Source: Caprimulgus europaeus (Eukaryota; Chordata; Aves; Caprimulgiformes; Caprimulgidae). Taken from it: a stretch of DNA of 64,000 bases. The stretch is taken from positions 31,500,037 to 31,564,036 of the forward strand of contig OU015525.1 of assembly GCA_907165065.1 (NCBI GenBank). The letters are read 5' to 3'. Positions 1 through 11,899 of the stretch are shown one piece after another. Both the position numbers and the translations under genes were made by a program. Under the pieces are notes generated by a model, which worked only from the letters and a program-made list of their open reading frames with translations, was not told the DNA's origin and searched no databases. Numbering within the stretch: the first letter of the stretch is position 1; each line of letters begins with the position of its first letter.

Positions 1-1299
1 TACAGTTCAAGCATTGTATGTAATGAAAAATTGAGTCTCAGAGAGGAAAAATCAGACGTGGAGTAAATGGGAGAGGCATGGCTGGCCTCACACAAACACA
101 TAGATAGATATACATAATCAAACTTGAATTTTGAGTTCACTTTCCCTAGATCATGCAGGGTATGAAATTTGCTTTGAACCGGCTGAATACATGTATTTTT
201 TTTTTTAGTCCCTCTTTGCATGATGCTCATCTTTTAACCCTATAAATATTTATCTTATGATTCTAGTTTATCAACTGGATTCTCAGAAGAGGTAGAGAAC
301 TGCTTTCTGCATTGCTGAGAACTGTTTACTGCATTATTTCTTGTGGTTTCTTTGAGATTTTAGGAAAATAAATACGTTTGAAAGAACCTGGCTAACTCTC
401 AGTGTTCTTGCACTGTCCCATAGATAGCAGAGTGATTTGTAGAGACACAATGTGCATTTTAAAATTATACTCACTAGCAATATTAGATTTTTAATATTTG
501 ATTTTGATTGCAGAAAATTGGATCAATGAAAGACCTGCTTAGAATGTGCTGGGAAGTCTGAGAGTCAAAACTGCCAAGCCCTGAAAATTCTCAGAGATGC
601 AAAAATTAGAGGCTTTTATTGCTAGAAAAAGTGGCACTTATTCTCATAGCAATCTGCCTTTTTTGTCTGGCAATTTTTTTTCAGGGAAAATAATGTACGG
701 AAGAGAAATCTTGTATGCTTCTGGGCACAATGCAAGTACAACAATCAGGGAAAATAGAGCTGCTGATGCTGTGAATAACTTGCTTTGGGTTTCATGTCAA
801 GGTACAAATGACAATGCAGCCTTTTCTGAAACCCAGAAGATGCATGGAAGTTCAACTTTTTTATTGCCTTTTGTCATCTCTTTAATCCAAGTTGATTGAT
901 TCTTTAATATTTGATTTCATATTTTGTGCTTTCCCATCTTTTGCGTTGCTGGACCTTGCATCCAGTTCGGTTGTCTTTACAATTCTGTTTTCCAAAACCA
1001 TGTCAATAAAATCACCAACCTGGAAAGCTTTTAGGAACCCCCCTGGCAAAAGTCACCTCCACTGAAGGACTGTGTACAAGATTTAGTAAGGTGCTATTAT
1101 CCTGGTTTTTAGCTGGAAAAGAGCTGGGTTTCTTTTTCAGTAGCTAGAATAGTGCTGTGTTTTGCTTTCAGCCTGGGATTTATTATGAAACACTGATACC
1201 AGTGTTTGCGTTTTTGTTGCTGGAAGTAAAGGACTTCTTACTCTGTTAATCTACAAGCACAAGATCTAAGGGGGTGAGGAATATTTAAATTAATAAACT
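1..1299. other. Noncoding, no recognised feature
   Basis: AT-rich unique-looking DNA. The only open frame of note (597-899, plus strand) has no signal, domain or flanking splice sites that I can support. I see no repeat family in this stretch. Confidence 0.6.
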
Positions 1300-1737
1300 A
1301 AACTGGCATTTGGGTATGCCAGTGGGATATTCCATGTCATATCACCTCATGTCCAGTGTATTAGTGAGGGTCTCTTCCTCTTTTAGCTCTCTCTGGCTTT
1401 CGCTCAGGCTCTTTCTCTTCTGGGATTGCAGTTTCAGTTCAGGATTGTTGCTCCTCTGGGATGGTTATCTGGGAACGGGCCGGGCTTGGTCAGTGGGTGG
1501 TGAGCAGTTGCACTGTGTATCACTCATTTGCATGTTTTGTTACTGTTATCATTATCACTACTATTTTAATATTAATATTATTTTAAGTTTTATTTTATTT
1601 CTATTATTAAATTGTCCTTATTTTTAACCTGTGAGTCTCCTTATCCTTGCCCCAGTTCTCTCCCCTCTCCCCTGGGGGTGGGGGGGGGAGGTGGGTGAAC
1701 GGCTGTGTTGGCTGCTAGCTGAGGGCAAGCCCAGTAG
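1300..1737 (+). mobile_element. Degraded solo LTR, avian ERVL-like
   Basis: The order of landmarks fits the long terminal repeats of avian ERVL-like elements. GGGATATTCCAT lies near 1327, followed by a CATATCACCTCATG box and a decayed TATA region near 1355-1362. A GGGCCGGGCTTGGTCAG segment with GTGGTGAGCAGTTGCA lies near 1480-1515. A (TATTAT)-rich stretch follows, then the polyadenylation signal ATTAAA at 1606-1611 and a U5-like C-rich and G-rich segment (CTCTCCCC, then GGGGGTGGGGGGGGGAGG) at 1655-1695. The usual 3' GGGTTAAACCACAACA end is decayed to CTGAGGGCAAGCCCA. No internal gag/pol sequence lies on either side, so it is a solo LTR left by recombination or a truncated fragment. Family assignment is from memory of avian LTRs. 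Edges are accurate to about 30 bases. Confidence 0.72.
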
Positions 1738-4379
1738 AACTATCACAGCTATGGACCTGCTGATTTTTTTTTTCGTTAATAACCAGTAATGTTAATTTTT
1801 GTGGATGAACCAGAGACCACCTGCATTTCAAAATAATTTTTTATTCTTGTGCAGTGACAGTCTGATAAAACCCTTAGAATTAATGGTTTTACATATAGCT
1901 GATGAACCATTTTGTGTCTTGAACTCCTTATTTAAATATACCTATGTCACTAGACTCAGGAAAAGAGAAATCACATATGGAACAATTCCTATTAGTGAAA
2001 GCTATGGAACAATGAGCAACAACCATTCCCTTTGGGTGGCTCTATTTCTTTGTCAGACAAGTTAAATATATAGTCAACAATAAAACAGAAAGGAACAGTT
2101 GTAAGCTACATTTGAAATCTATTGAGAAGATGTGTAGATCCATTTGAAAAGATTTATGTCAATTCAGGCTTTAAGAGTAAACAAAGAGTAATGTCTGCAA
2201 GCGTTGCAACTCATGCATTTTCATTGGGTGAAGTGCAAATATGGAAATATACACCAGAGCAGATCTGACCCTCAGTGTTACCCAGAACATATTCCTTATT
2301 CACAGAATGCCCCCTAAAGGATGAATGTATTAGGTAATCTTATTTGATAACATACATTTGTGTCTCAGAAGATGTTGAGGACTTATTAGCCTTTGACAAA
2401 CTTCCTTTTAGTTTTAGCAATTAGCAGAAATGAAACTCATTACGATTAAAGTTATCCTTTGGACCATGCATAATTTTAAAACTTTTTCTATAACCTCATA
2501 AAGCAATGAAAGAAGCCAGACACTGAATTTTCAAATAATTATGCTATTTTTTAGCCAGCTCCTATTGAAGCTGTTCAGACTATGAAAATGACCTATGTGC
2601 AAATACAAGTCATGGCCTTTAGAGCTCCTTTGAAAAGTGTGCCCTTTTTCCCCAGCATCTGAAAATAGCATGTGAGCATAGGAAATTGTTGAAGATGGAG
2701 AGAGGAAGCAGGCTTTGTGGTGTTGTTTAAATTATTGCCAATATATGTTTTAAGTTAAACTGAAAATATCCTCAACATGAAGAAAATAGCATTCTTTTAG
2801 AGTTGGGAAGGTGAAATTGCTGTATAATGCAGTGCTGCAGCCTTTCAGAGGTATGACAGGGGTCTGTGCCTTATTAACCAAGCTTATTGATGCAGATAAA
2901 TTAAATGAAAGTCAGTAAATTGCTGATGAAATGGAGTTCAGTGGATTGTTTAGTTCATTCCATGCAGGGTTGGTCTCTGCCATACATTACCCTCCACTCT
3001 GCCCAGCTCAGTTTTAAATAATGGGACTCCTGACACTTTTCTTGTTACATTTACAGAAGTAATGGCTTCCTCTTTCTGTTCAATTGACAGGCTAAAACTT
3101 ACTTAAGTGGAAAAAACTGTCCTGACGGTAGACCAGTATTTGTCTGAATTGCACATAGAGTTCATTGAAGCAGCAGCCACTGGTGAAAGTTTATTAACAT
3201 GTAAAGGTAATTGTAGATTGGTCTGGATCTCAGGTGGAAGCTGAGCAGAAGTAGCCGCTGTGGGAGGAATTTGATGAAGCTGCAGCTTGTCACAATTACA
3301 GCATTGGATGGAGCTAGCATAGGAAAATACTTGTTCTTACTCACCAACAAATATGTTATTCGCATCACACAACAGGAAGAAACTTTGAAAAAAGTGCAGC
3401 AGAACTGAAGCTCTCTATTGGAAATTATTATCTAAGTCAACTGAGCCTAGGAAATCCTTAGGGAAAAATCCACTGACTACAGTAATTTGTATACATGTGT
3501 ATACGCTGTAGGATTTTATAGGCTGACTAAAGGAGATCAGAGGTAAAATTTTCCATTCCGTAAAAATATCTTGCATAAGTAATCAAAAGTCCTATAGCTA
3601 TTGAATACTAACAGATCTTTCAAAAATCTGTTTCACTGTCCGGGCAGGGCAGGGTTGTGGGAGATAGAGCCCTGTCTGTCAGCTGCCGGTCCCACCAGGG
3701 AAGGGGGCACATGGGCTGCACCTGCCCTAACCACCACTGCCCTGAACCAGAATGAATCTGGATTCATCTAGTCAAGAAAAGCAACAGCAGGGAGATTGTA
3801 GAAGCCTATGTTAAAGGAGCATGTCCCTATGGTAACAGATCTCTTTTAATCCTGGCTTGGTGAATGGCCACAAAAGGGGGCCCCAACCCACTGATAGCTG
3901 CATGAAACTAGAAATAAAGGCCTAGATGCATTATTGCTTTGGAGAACACTGACAGTGTTTAGGATGTGCATTTGTCCTAAGGACCTAAGCACTCACTGAC
4001 ACATGGGAAGGCGTTGAAAGGATGAGGTGATGTACTGTCTCAGATTATATACTACTTGCAGGGCAATCAGAAAGTATCAAGTATTTAAAATACCTTGCCT
4101 AATTATTATTTCTATGAGTGGCTGTTAAAGCCTAAGGAGCACAGGTGACAGGCTTTTAAGCATGAAGTAGTGAGCTACCTAGAGAGAGACATATTTCCCT
4201 CTCCTGGAGTAGGTTTGGAGTATTTGCATTTCAGTCCAGCTGGCAAAGCCTTGGCTGATGCTGTAACATCTGTAGGACTATCAAAATTCTTAAATGCTGT
4301 GCAAAAAGACCAGAGGATGAAGAACCTGATCCAAAGATAACTTGTTTGCAGTTCAGAAGGCTCTAGTGGTTTACCCAGG
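1738..4379. other. Noncoding, mostly unique
   Basis: No gene or recognised repeat. It holds one candidate conserved block (2820-3060, listed separately) and a GC-richer patch at 3640-3740 of unknown origin. Open frames here are short and overlap on both strands. Confidence 0.55.
2820..3060. other. Candidate conserved noncoding block
   Basis: This block has no simple repeats and is dense in homeodomain/GATA-like cores, for example TTATTAACCAAGCTTATTGATGC near 2872 followed by GCAGATAAATTAAATG. The texture resembles vertebrate conserved noncoding elements. That is an impression only; no alignment was possible. Confidence 0.2.
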
Positions 4380-4750
4380 CTGGGCACTGGGTCACCAGTC
4401 CAGGCTGGATTTCATCCACAGAGTGAGACAGAAAGCTCAGCACAATCCACCCGTTACGCCCCAGCTCTTGTGATGCAGCCTGGCAGCAGAACTGCCCCTG
4501 GCCAGACCCGTTCCCAGCACTATGCTGCACCAGCCCTTCCCCTGCGCCGAGAAAGGCTGATCAGTCAGCGTGTTGGCAGCTCAGTTAGTGAAATAAAGCC
4601 ATTCCTCCTTTTCTGCGTCTGCCTTTTGCGTCTGGGATTCCTGGCACTGGGATCTTTTCCTGCCAGAGAGGGGAAGGACAGTGTTTGTGAGCAAGCACTG
4701 CCTGCTCGTGGGACATGCCAAAGCCTATTCATGCTGAAGACAAGCAACGC
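4380..4750 (+). other. GC-rich block, possible LTR remnant
   Basis: This is a locally GC-rich segment in AT-rich DNA. An AATAAA signal at 4592-4597 is followed 15-40 bases later by TCTGCGTCTGCC and TTTGCGTCTGGG, a layout like the R-U5 part of a retroviral LTR. I cannot match it to a family and see no 5' TG or 3' CA termini or internal sequence. Opposing open frames (4470-4754 plus, 4565-4747 minus) cover the same bases and neither resembles a known protein. Confidence 0.2.
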
Positions 4751-6523
4751 TTAGGAAGGTACATCATCCTCTGCCTCAGCTCAGGGAGAGCTGGGGTGAC
4801 TATGGTTACTTAGGCACTGATACAAAGAAGGCCAGGGAATTTGGGTTAGCATTTTTCTAATTAATCTTTTTATCACTTTTTTTTTCAGTTCAGAGAAAAT
4901 CTATTTAAGGTTCCCTTCTGGTTTCAAAGAAAGAAAGAAAAAGGTTTTTAATTAGAGCTGTACAGTTCATGTACCTAATGAATCAATAGTAATTGAATAT
5001 AGTGAAAGCTTCTTCAAAGCACACCCGTGAAGTATAGTAAATCCTTCCTTTAACAGGTTTAGTTCCATGCCAAGTGATCTTTTAAGAGGATTCTCCATCA
5101 TATATTGGCCTGAATATATGCTTTGTCCATGTATTCTCTTGAGTTCACCCAGGTACTAAGTGCCTTGGTGTCGTGATATTAGTTGTAGTGGTCTGTGAAG
5201 ATGTGGGTATTAGACAGAGCCACAGGCATATTTATTGATTAGTACACTTCCTAAAATTCTGATATTCTCTGTATGTAGTTTTCAGAAGTCCTAAATGAGT
5301 TATCCCTACAGACTACTGAAAATAGCCTATAAATTTTCATTTAATATGTTTTAACCACTACTTAAATTGAAAAGTTAAGGCTACAAAATACCTTAAATCA
5401 GCAGATAAGAAAAAGCAAATTCAAGCCATCAGGAGAAGAGGCCTTCTTGAATAACTGATGCCTTAGCATTACATTCAATCACACTTTCTTAGGGAACAAA
5501 GCTATTCATAACAGAGCACATTTCTCCAGATCATTGTACAGTACAGAGTTTTTGAAGAAGATCCTTCTCTAAGAAAATTCCCCACAGCTGTTCTTTCAAA
5601 GAAAAGCTTTCAGGTATGGATGCAGACCTAGACCTTCAGAACTTGTCCACATGTTTTTTGAGGACATTTTGAGGACATTTGAAGACATAACCATACCAGG
5701 CTTAGGATACAATAGTTAAATTGATACTGCCTCACTGATGAGGACAACTTCTCAGTCTCACACAAAGGTGCCTTTATAGTTCCTAGCCTGTTTTGATATG
5801 ATCACAGATATAATCTGTATTGGCTCAGCTGTCTTTATCCTACTGTGACTTCATCTGCACTAGCAGCTTGCAGTGGTGTACCTGCACGGTTCACAGGGTA
5901 AAGCACTTGAGCAGATCTGTGTCAGTCCTACTCAGTCCCCCACCTGCGGTGGCACATGTCAGCCAGGACAGAGGGGACTGTGCAGGAAGAGCTTAGCAGA
6001 TAATTAAATATTACTCTAATTTCTCCAGTAATTCAGTTTGTTCAAGAAGTTCATTGAAGCCCAAAGGGTTTCTGCCTTGTGCGAACCAAGGGGTTGTTCT
6101 GTCTTCTTTCGAGTTTCTATGTGGGTTCTTTTCATTACACATGAAGATAATTAAGCCTTTCAACTAAAAAGCTAAGACACTTTGTGATAGAAGGAAGGAA
6201 GCTCACCTATACATGCACCAAAACAATGTGTGCTTTAGATGTGGGCACCTTAAGGCCATTCATCCACTCTGCTAAGGTTCAGCTCTCATCACACAGGGTA
6301 GAATTCTCATCACACAGGGTAATGTTTCTTATCTTGGGAAGAGCCAAACATAAGGGCATTTGCCTCAGAAAGGACTGCTTTGTAAGACCTAAGTCAGTAT
6401 AGGAAAATCTAGGCTTTCATTTTCAAAAAGCTCTCCAGCCTTAATTTTTATGAAGAGAATGCAACCTGAAGGCATGCCAAGACTATAAAGCCAGAAGGCA
6501 TTGATATGATACATATATATATT
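4751..6523. other. Noncoding, no recognised feature
   Basis: AT-rich sequence. Two small local duplications are visible: a TTTTGAGGACA unit near 5655-5680, and the 17-base string TCTCATCACACAGGGTA at 6284-6300 and again at 6305-6321. No gene is supported. Confidence 0.55.
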
Positions 6524-6597
6524 GCAATAATAAATATAATATAAATAATATAATATAATATAATATAATATAATATAATATAATATATATAATATAA
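6524..6597. repeat. AT-rich pentamer microsatellite (TAATA)n
   Basis: An imperfect array built mainly of TAATA units, with about eight clean copies between 6547 and 6586, grading into TATATA at both edges. The antisense open frame across it (I/Y-rich) is an artefact of the repeat. Confidence 0.95.
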
Positions 6598-7684
6598 ATG
6601 GTTTATGTAATAGAATGTATTAAGTATATTTAATCTCTTGATTTTCAGATGAATATCCTCCTTCTCAAGGGTCTCTGTCCTGATTTTGGAACATTCATAG
6701 CTATTAGCATTGAAAAATCTTTCCTTAAGCAAGAAAGTAAAAAAGCCTCAAAGCAAGTTTTTGGACTAAGTAATTGAAAATCAGAAAATAAAATGCAAGC
6801 TTTTTTTAGTTAAGCTGTTCCCATTAAAAATCTGATGTATTGGCTAGCTAAGATCTGTGTTATGTCCTGCCAGAAGTTAGATCCCAACTTCAATGTCTCT
6901 TTAATTCTTTTTTTTTTTTTTTTTAAATTCATTTTCAAGAACTCTCCCCAGAACTCGTCACCTGGTGTTACATATTAAAAATAATAAAATTCAGCATATT
7001 TGTATTACATTTAAGAAACATTTAAACAATTTAACTATCAGAAGGGTCTTGATAATCTAGGACCCTTAATATGTTGATGTGAAAAAGAAGGAGCTCAGCT
7101 GTACCTATTCGAATTTGGCTTATTATTGTCAGAGAATGCTGGTGCCTGGACCACCTGAATGTCCTTCTAAAGGTAACTCCTGGCAAGTGATGAGGAACAG
7201 CCAACCAATTCAAAAACATAATTAACTTTGGGATGCTCTTTTCTGAACAAGATTACCCAAGGTTATAATGTGTTCTTTAGTGTGATAGTTGTGCTGGAAG
7301 GAGCTGTACCAGAAGGCATTTTCCAGGATTGCTTTCTAGTTGTGGCATTTTTTTAATCTATTAGAAGCAGGATAAATGTAGTGGGAATTCCTTGCTCCAC
7401 TGATGAAAAAAATCCCTCTCATTTGAGTTTGATGTCCAAGTGGATTTATCTTTCAAAAAATTGGTATAATAGTGTATACGTAGATATAATAATGCTTGCA
7501 TGCCTCAGAAGTACATTGTGCAGCATAACCAGCTGATTAATTGACTTTTGTTCTATGCACAATGTTTCTATGAATTCTTAGATTTCATATATATGTGTCA
7601 AAATTCAGATCAATATATAAATATCAAGTGATGCATACAGGGAAAAGCAATTTTAATTTCACATATACAATGTTGTGTTTTGAG
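6598..7684. other. Noncoding, no recognised feature
   Basis: AT-rich, with a T17 run near 6908-6924. No exon or named repeat recognised. Confidence 0.55.
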
Positions 7685-8640
7685 AGACCATTACCACTCA
7701 GGAGTGAGACTCTGGGGAGATTATAGATAGTCCCATGAAATTGTCAGCTTGATGTTCAGCAGCAGTCTGAAAGGCAAACAAATATTCAGAAATATTAGGG
7801 AAAGGATAGAGGAGAAAACAGAAGGCATCATTATGACAACAAATGTGTTTGTGGTTTGCCTACACCTTGATAGCTGTGTGCAGTTTTGGTCCTCCCATCT
7901 CAAAAAGTATGTCCTTAAATGGAAAAGATTCAGAGAATGGTGACAAGGATGATTCAGAGGTATGAAACAGCTTCTATATGAGGAAAACCAAGGTACATTT
8001 ACCAGTTTTAGTTCAGATCAAGGATCGTCTGCACTTACTGCACTTTGGCTCAAACACAGGACAGTCTTGTGTTCAGCACCTGAACTGAATTATTTTTGTA
8101 TGAAACAAAACCAAATCTTGATCTGGAATATGGCTAGTGCAATTCTGGAACATGCCTAGTGAAATCCAACTGCTAATGGGTGTATAATCAGCAGGACCAA
8201 TTTTATGCTAGTTGGAAGATAAAAGTCCACTGAGCATGCCGGGGTCTCTGCATCAATACTTTTGTCTTACAAATGCACTCCTATTACCTACTGTATAACA
8301 TGGGCATAGCTGAAGTGGACTAGGGCACTTCAACCTGAAGAAGAGGTGATTTATTGGAGATATGAAAGAGGTCAACACAATTTTGAGTAGCATGGAGAGT
8401 AACGCTAGAGATCAACTGGTTGTTGTATCTTTCAGGTGCAAGTCCCATAGAATTAAGTATGACATTATTTTGGATCAGGTTCAAAACAAAGAAAAGGATA
8501 TGGTTCTTTAGGTGACAGGCAGTGGACCTGTGGATCCTTGCCACAGAATGTTGTATGTGGATGACGTTTAGGTGGGTTTGAAGGCAGACCGGAAAAGTAC
8601 TTGGAAGAGAGATCTGCTGACATGTAGTAACTGGGTTACC
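7685..8640 (+). mobile_element. Very old, split CR1-type LINE remnant
   Basis: Two colinear pieces match the C-terminal part of the CR1-type LINE reverse-transcriptase ORF and its downstream end, as known from turtle/crocodile-like CR1 families. Piece one (7685-7992) carries in decayed form the 'snag the ancestor' landmarks: a frame reading SCVQFWSSHLKK at 7870-7905, parallel to the [11 protein letters not shown] of the 34.4-kb copy, then FREW..TRMIQR-like and ETA-like residues. Piece two (8318-8640) continues from the LxLFSLEKRR-like point (GACTAGGGCACTTCAACC) through the IEV segment to the 'LP' region and a GGGTTTGAAGGCAGACCGGAAAAGTACTTGG string near the C-terminus. Many stops and indels mark it as far older than the other copies. 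About 325 bases (7993-8317) separate the pieces. Confidence 0.68.
7993..8317. other. Insertion within the old CR1
   Basis: This sequence interrupts the CR1 reading order at a point where related copies run straight on. It has no poly(A), no clear terminal inverted repeats and no obvious target duplication. I do not recognise it. It could be a decayed SINE, a fragment of another transposon, or filler DNA. Confidence 0.4.
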
Positions 8641-8817
8641 AATTGTGTGGGGATCGGGAAATCTCTTTGGCTGAAAGTGGCTGGATCACATATGTTCCCT
8701 TTCCTTTCTCCTCCCTACATGTCCACTTGTGACCACTGCTGGAGACAGAACATTGACCAAGATAGGCCCTTGCTCTGAGCCAATGTTATGTTCTTTCTTG
8801 TGTTATGTTATCCCCCC

Positions 8818-8830
8818 TTTTTTTTTTTTT
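8818..8830. repeat. T13 homopolymer
   Basis: CCCCCC followed by thirteen T, just upstream of the younger CR1 5' truncation point. Confidence 0.9.
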
Positions 8831-8839
8831 AATGAAGTG

Positions 8840-9232
8840 CTGCATGAGAGAGTTGGGGCTGTTCAGCCTGGAGAAGACTGCAGGGAGATCTTCTAGTGGC
8901 CTTCCAGTACCTGAAAGGGCCTACAAGAAAGCTGGGGATGGACTTTTTACAAAGGCAGGTAGTGATAGAACAAGGGGGAACTGCTTTAAACTGGAAGAGG
9001 GCAGGTTTAGATTAGATATTGGGAAGAAATTCTTTACTGTGAGTGTGGTGAGACACTGGAACAGGTTGCCCAGAGAAGTTGTGGCTGCCCCCTCCCTAAA
9101 AGTGTTTAAGGCCAGGCTGGATGAGGATTTGAGCAACCTGGTCTAGTGGAAGGTGCCCCTGTTCATGGCAGGGGGGGTGGAACTAGATGATCTTTAAGGT
9201 CCCTTCCAACCCAAACCATTCTATGTTTCTAT
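8840..9232 (+). mobile_element. CR1 LINE, 5'-truncated 3' end
   Basis: It starts in the GLFSLEKT region of CR1 ORF2 and runs through the conserved C-terminus (an EEGRFRLDIGKKFFTV-like stretch, then VVRHWNRLP, ARLDEDLSNLV) encoded at 8850-9146. It then continues through the short 3' UTR (GGCAGGGGG, GATGATCTTTAAGG, CCAACCCAAACCATTCTATG). The tail is decayed to CTATGTTTCTATAATC. Only about 390 bases remain of an element normally about 4.5 kb long. The reading frame of this fragment is still open, which is unremarkable for so short a piece. The fragment has lost the endonuclease and reverse transcriptase, so it cannot move itself. It carries the GTGGAAGGTG version of the 3' UTR. Confidence 0.95.
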
Positions 9233-11399
9233 AATCTTTGAATAAACAGTTAGACTTGTATTTTACCTTTGTGGCTTGTGCTGGTGATTTTCATTCTAGA
9301 AATATTTCTCAGAAGCCTCTGCATGTTAAATTAAAGTGTGTTTTTCTAAAGAAGAAGTTTTAAATGAGTCATTTAGATAATTTTCAGCATCATAGGCTAC
9401 CTAGACACTAAATGACTGCAACAATAAAGTGTATTCATTTGAAGCAGCCGCAATGTCCTGTTGATATTTTATGTTCATTTTGATTTAAGCTTTATCATTG
9501 CAACACTGAATTATTTCATGGGTGTATAGAAAAGCTGGTTGTTTTAAATGTGTAGTTGGAAAGGTGGAGGGGAGATAGCTGAGGGAGACCCCAGATCATC
9601 TTAGTTTTGGTATTTATGTAATTTGTGGCAAAAAGGACATTGTTTTTTCTTATATATGTGAATGCCTGGGTGTAGTAGTGAAATAAATCCATGTCTGGGT
9701 TAAACAACCAGCAACACTATATTTGACATTTATGACTCAAGGAATGCTATGTCTGATTGTGATGGTAGAAGATTTGAAATATTCTCCTTAGAGAGATGGT
9801 ATAGTTAGGTGATGCTGTGCCCAAGTCTTAAGAGGATTGTCAAACTCTGAGTCAAATAAAGAGCAATTGATTTAGAGTGATGAGTTAAACCTCTGTGCTT
9901 TGGAAGAAAAAGAAGCTTCCTTGATCAGAAGGAATCTGATCAGAAGGATCGTTTCTTCCTTAATAAACAGAAATGATCAGAACCTCTTTTTTTTGTTGTT
10001 TGTTTGTTTGTTTGTTTTGTTTTACCCAGAGCGCAATGCTTCCAGCTACACCATTTTCCCAGCTGCTCTACTTGGGGGAGATGTTGGTTATGGAGGGACA
10101 GCTGTTCCCACCTGTCCTTGCCCGACTCCTTTGGAGATGGCAGGGGACAGGGACCCCTGGCTGGCTGGCATGGCCTTGGTTGCAGAGCATGGTTAGATCC
10201 AGCCTGGGGTGGCATGGCTGCAGGGAGTACTTTTTATTACAGCTGAATGACTAAACTAACCAATAACAGTAAATATTTAATGTGAGTCAGCAAGCCTTAT
10301 GAGTCAACACAGTATTACAAGATGCATTTTCATAACAGTTGAGGACCTTGAATTCCTGTAACTGTACTCTGCTGGTAATGATCGCAGACTACGGGATGGC
10401 AAGATGTGTCTGTGTAGCTCTGTCAGGGACCAGGTCATTTGGGTGCCAGGCAGTGCTCTGGCTCCCACTTCCTGGTGTAGTTTGAACTGTGCTTAACTGG
10501 AGAGCAAAGCATCATAAGGGACAGAAAAGGTGCCAAAAGAGAACGTACCTCCACTTTGCCTGGCTTCTGGCTTAGTATGCTGAAAAGACTTGTCATTTAA
10601 GAGATACGTAAACATTAAGAGACATGTAATATGCTTTTTAAAGATAGATGGTCTGTAACATTTTTAGTTACAATTTAACATATAGTGGAAAAAGCATTTA
10701 TACAGATATTGGTTATCAGCACCATGCAGTTGTCAGTGTTAAAACTGGCAGAGGAGAGAGAGTCTCGGTGAGGACTCAGAGAACCTTCTGGGGGTGATTT
10801 AGAGAGAGCTGAGCCTTAAGAGCTTGATATATTCCTGCTGTTCAAGTTATCTTTTGATTGTGGTAAGAATTACTTCATCACCAGCATCCTGCTCATGTAG
10901 CTGTAAATACTTGCTTTGCTCTAGGAAAAATCTATGCCAGAGTTATTATGAATGCACATGATACCATGCACCAGGTGTTTTCAGCATGAAAAATGTCTTC
11001 ACAATAGCTCAGTAGGAACATAATTTCAGAGGTTATTTTGTTTGTTCTCATTGTACCTTGTGTATATGCAAGAGGGAGTATACATGCACTTTAATGTAGG
11101 CAACTAGAAATGAGAAAACTGCTAAAACGCAAGAGCTGTCATGGCACGGCACCTGTGCAAAAACAATTAAGGGGAAATCAAGATTAGGGAACACATTTCT
11201 ATTTCCTCCAGAAATTTTTAAATTGAGAGATGGTATAAAATGGAGAAAACTAACCTTTGACGCCACTTACGTTCAGAGGATTGATTTTTATTTGTCTTCT
11301 CCTTCTAATATGACAAAGATTTTCCTTTGATCATGGGATGTTTCTGTTCCTGAAGGTAGAGGAAAGGGTTAAGGCTCTTATGTCACCAATTCCTCCTTT
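9233..11399. other. Noncoding; T/G tract and a GC-richer patch
   Basis: Mostly unique AT-rich DNA. A T-rich (TTTG)n stretch lies at 9986-10024 and is followed at once by about 220 bases of GC-richer sequence (10025-10245) that I cannot classify. The 9940-10254 open frames overlap in several frames on both strands, so they reflect composition and not a gene. Confidence 0.5.
9986..10024. repeat. (TTTG)n low-complexity tract
   Basis: T-run followed by about five TTTG units and TTTTGTTTTG. Confidence 0.9.
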
Positions 11400-11740
11400 C
11401 AAAGGCTGGGGTAATATATGCGAAGGCCTATAAGCATGGCATTTTTGTATTTTAATCCTCTTCCATTAAATTCTAATGACCAGTTGCTAAACGATGTCAT
11501 GCATTTTCTACTCCTTTTATGGGGAGCTGTTTTATAAAGCAGCAGCTTGGAAGCATGCAGGAAGCAGTTATCTCTGGAATTGATTGCATTTCTGATAGAG
11601 CACTTTTGTACTGTATCCCTGGAGAAATGCTGCAGGTCATAATGGCTTACGTTCTCCTTGTAGCTGCGGCATAATAATTTACAGAAGTAGAGCAAAGACA
11701 GAAACAAGATCTACCATCTTGAAACCTCTTATGAGGCTCA
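11400..11740. other. Candidate conserved noncoding block
   Basis: No repeats; dense in AT-core sites (CCATTAAATTCTAATGACC near 11463, TTTTATAAAGCAGC near 11528, CATAATAATTTACAG near 11670). Together with the block at 11900 it may form one regulatory region. Short minus-strand frames across it have no domain. Support is texture only. Confidence 0.25.
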
Positions 11741-11899
11741 ATTCACTCGGTTGTTTTTTTTGTTTTGTTTTGTTGTTGTTTTTTAAAGAAAGCAGATAAT
11801 TATTATTAGTGAGGGGGAGTGAAGGGCTATGTACAACACAATGAAAACCTCTAGCTCTGAAACAGCTGATGTTTATAAATTGGTTGGGAGTATGATCTG

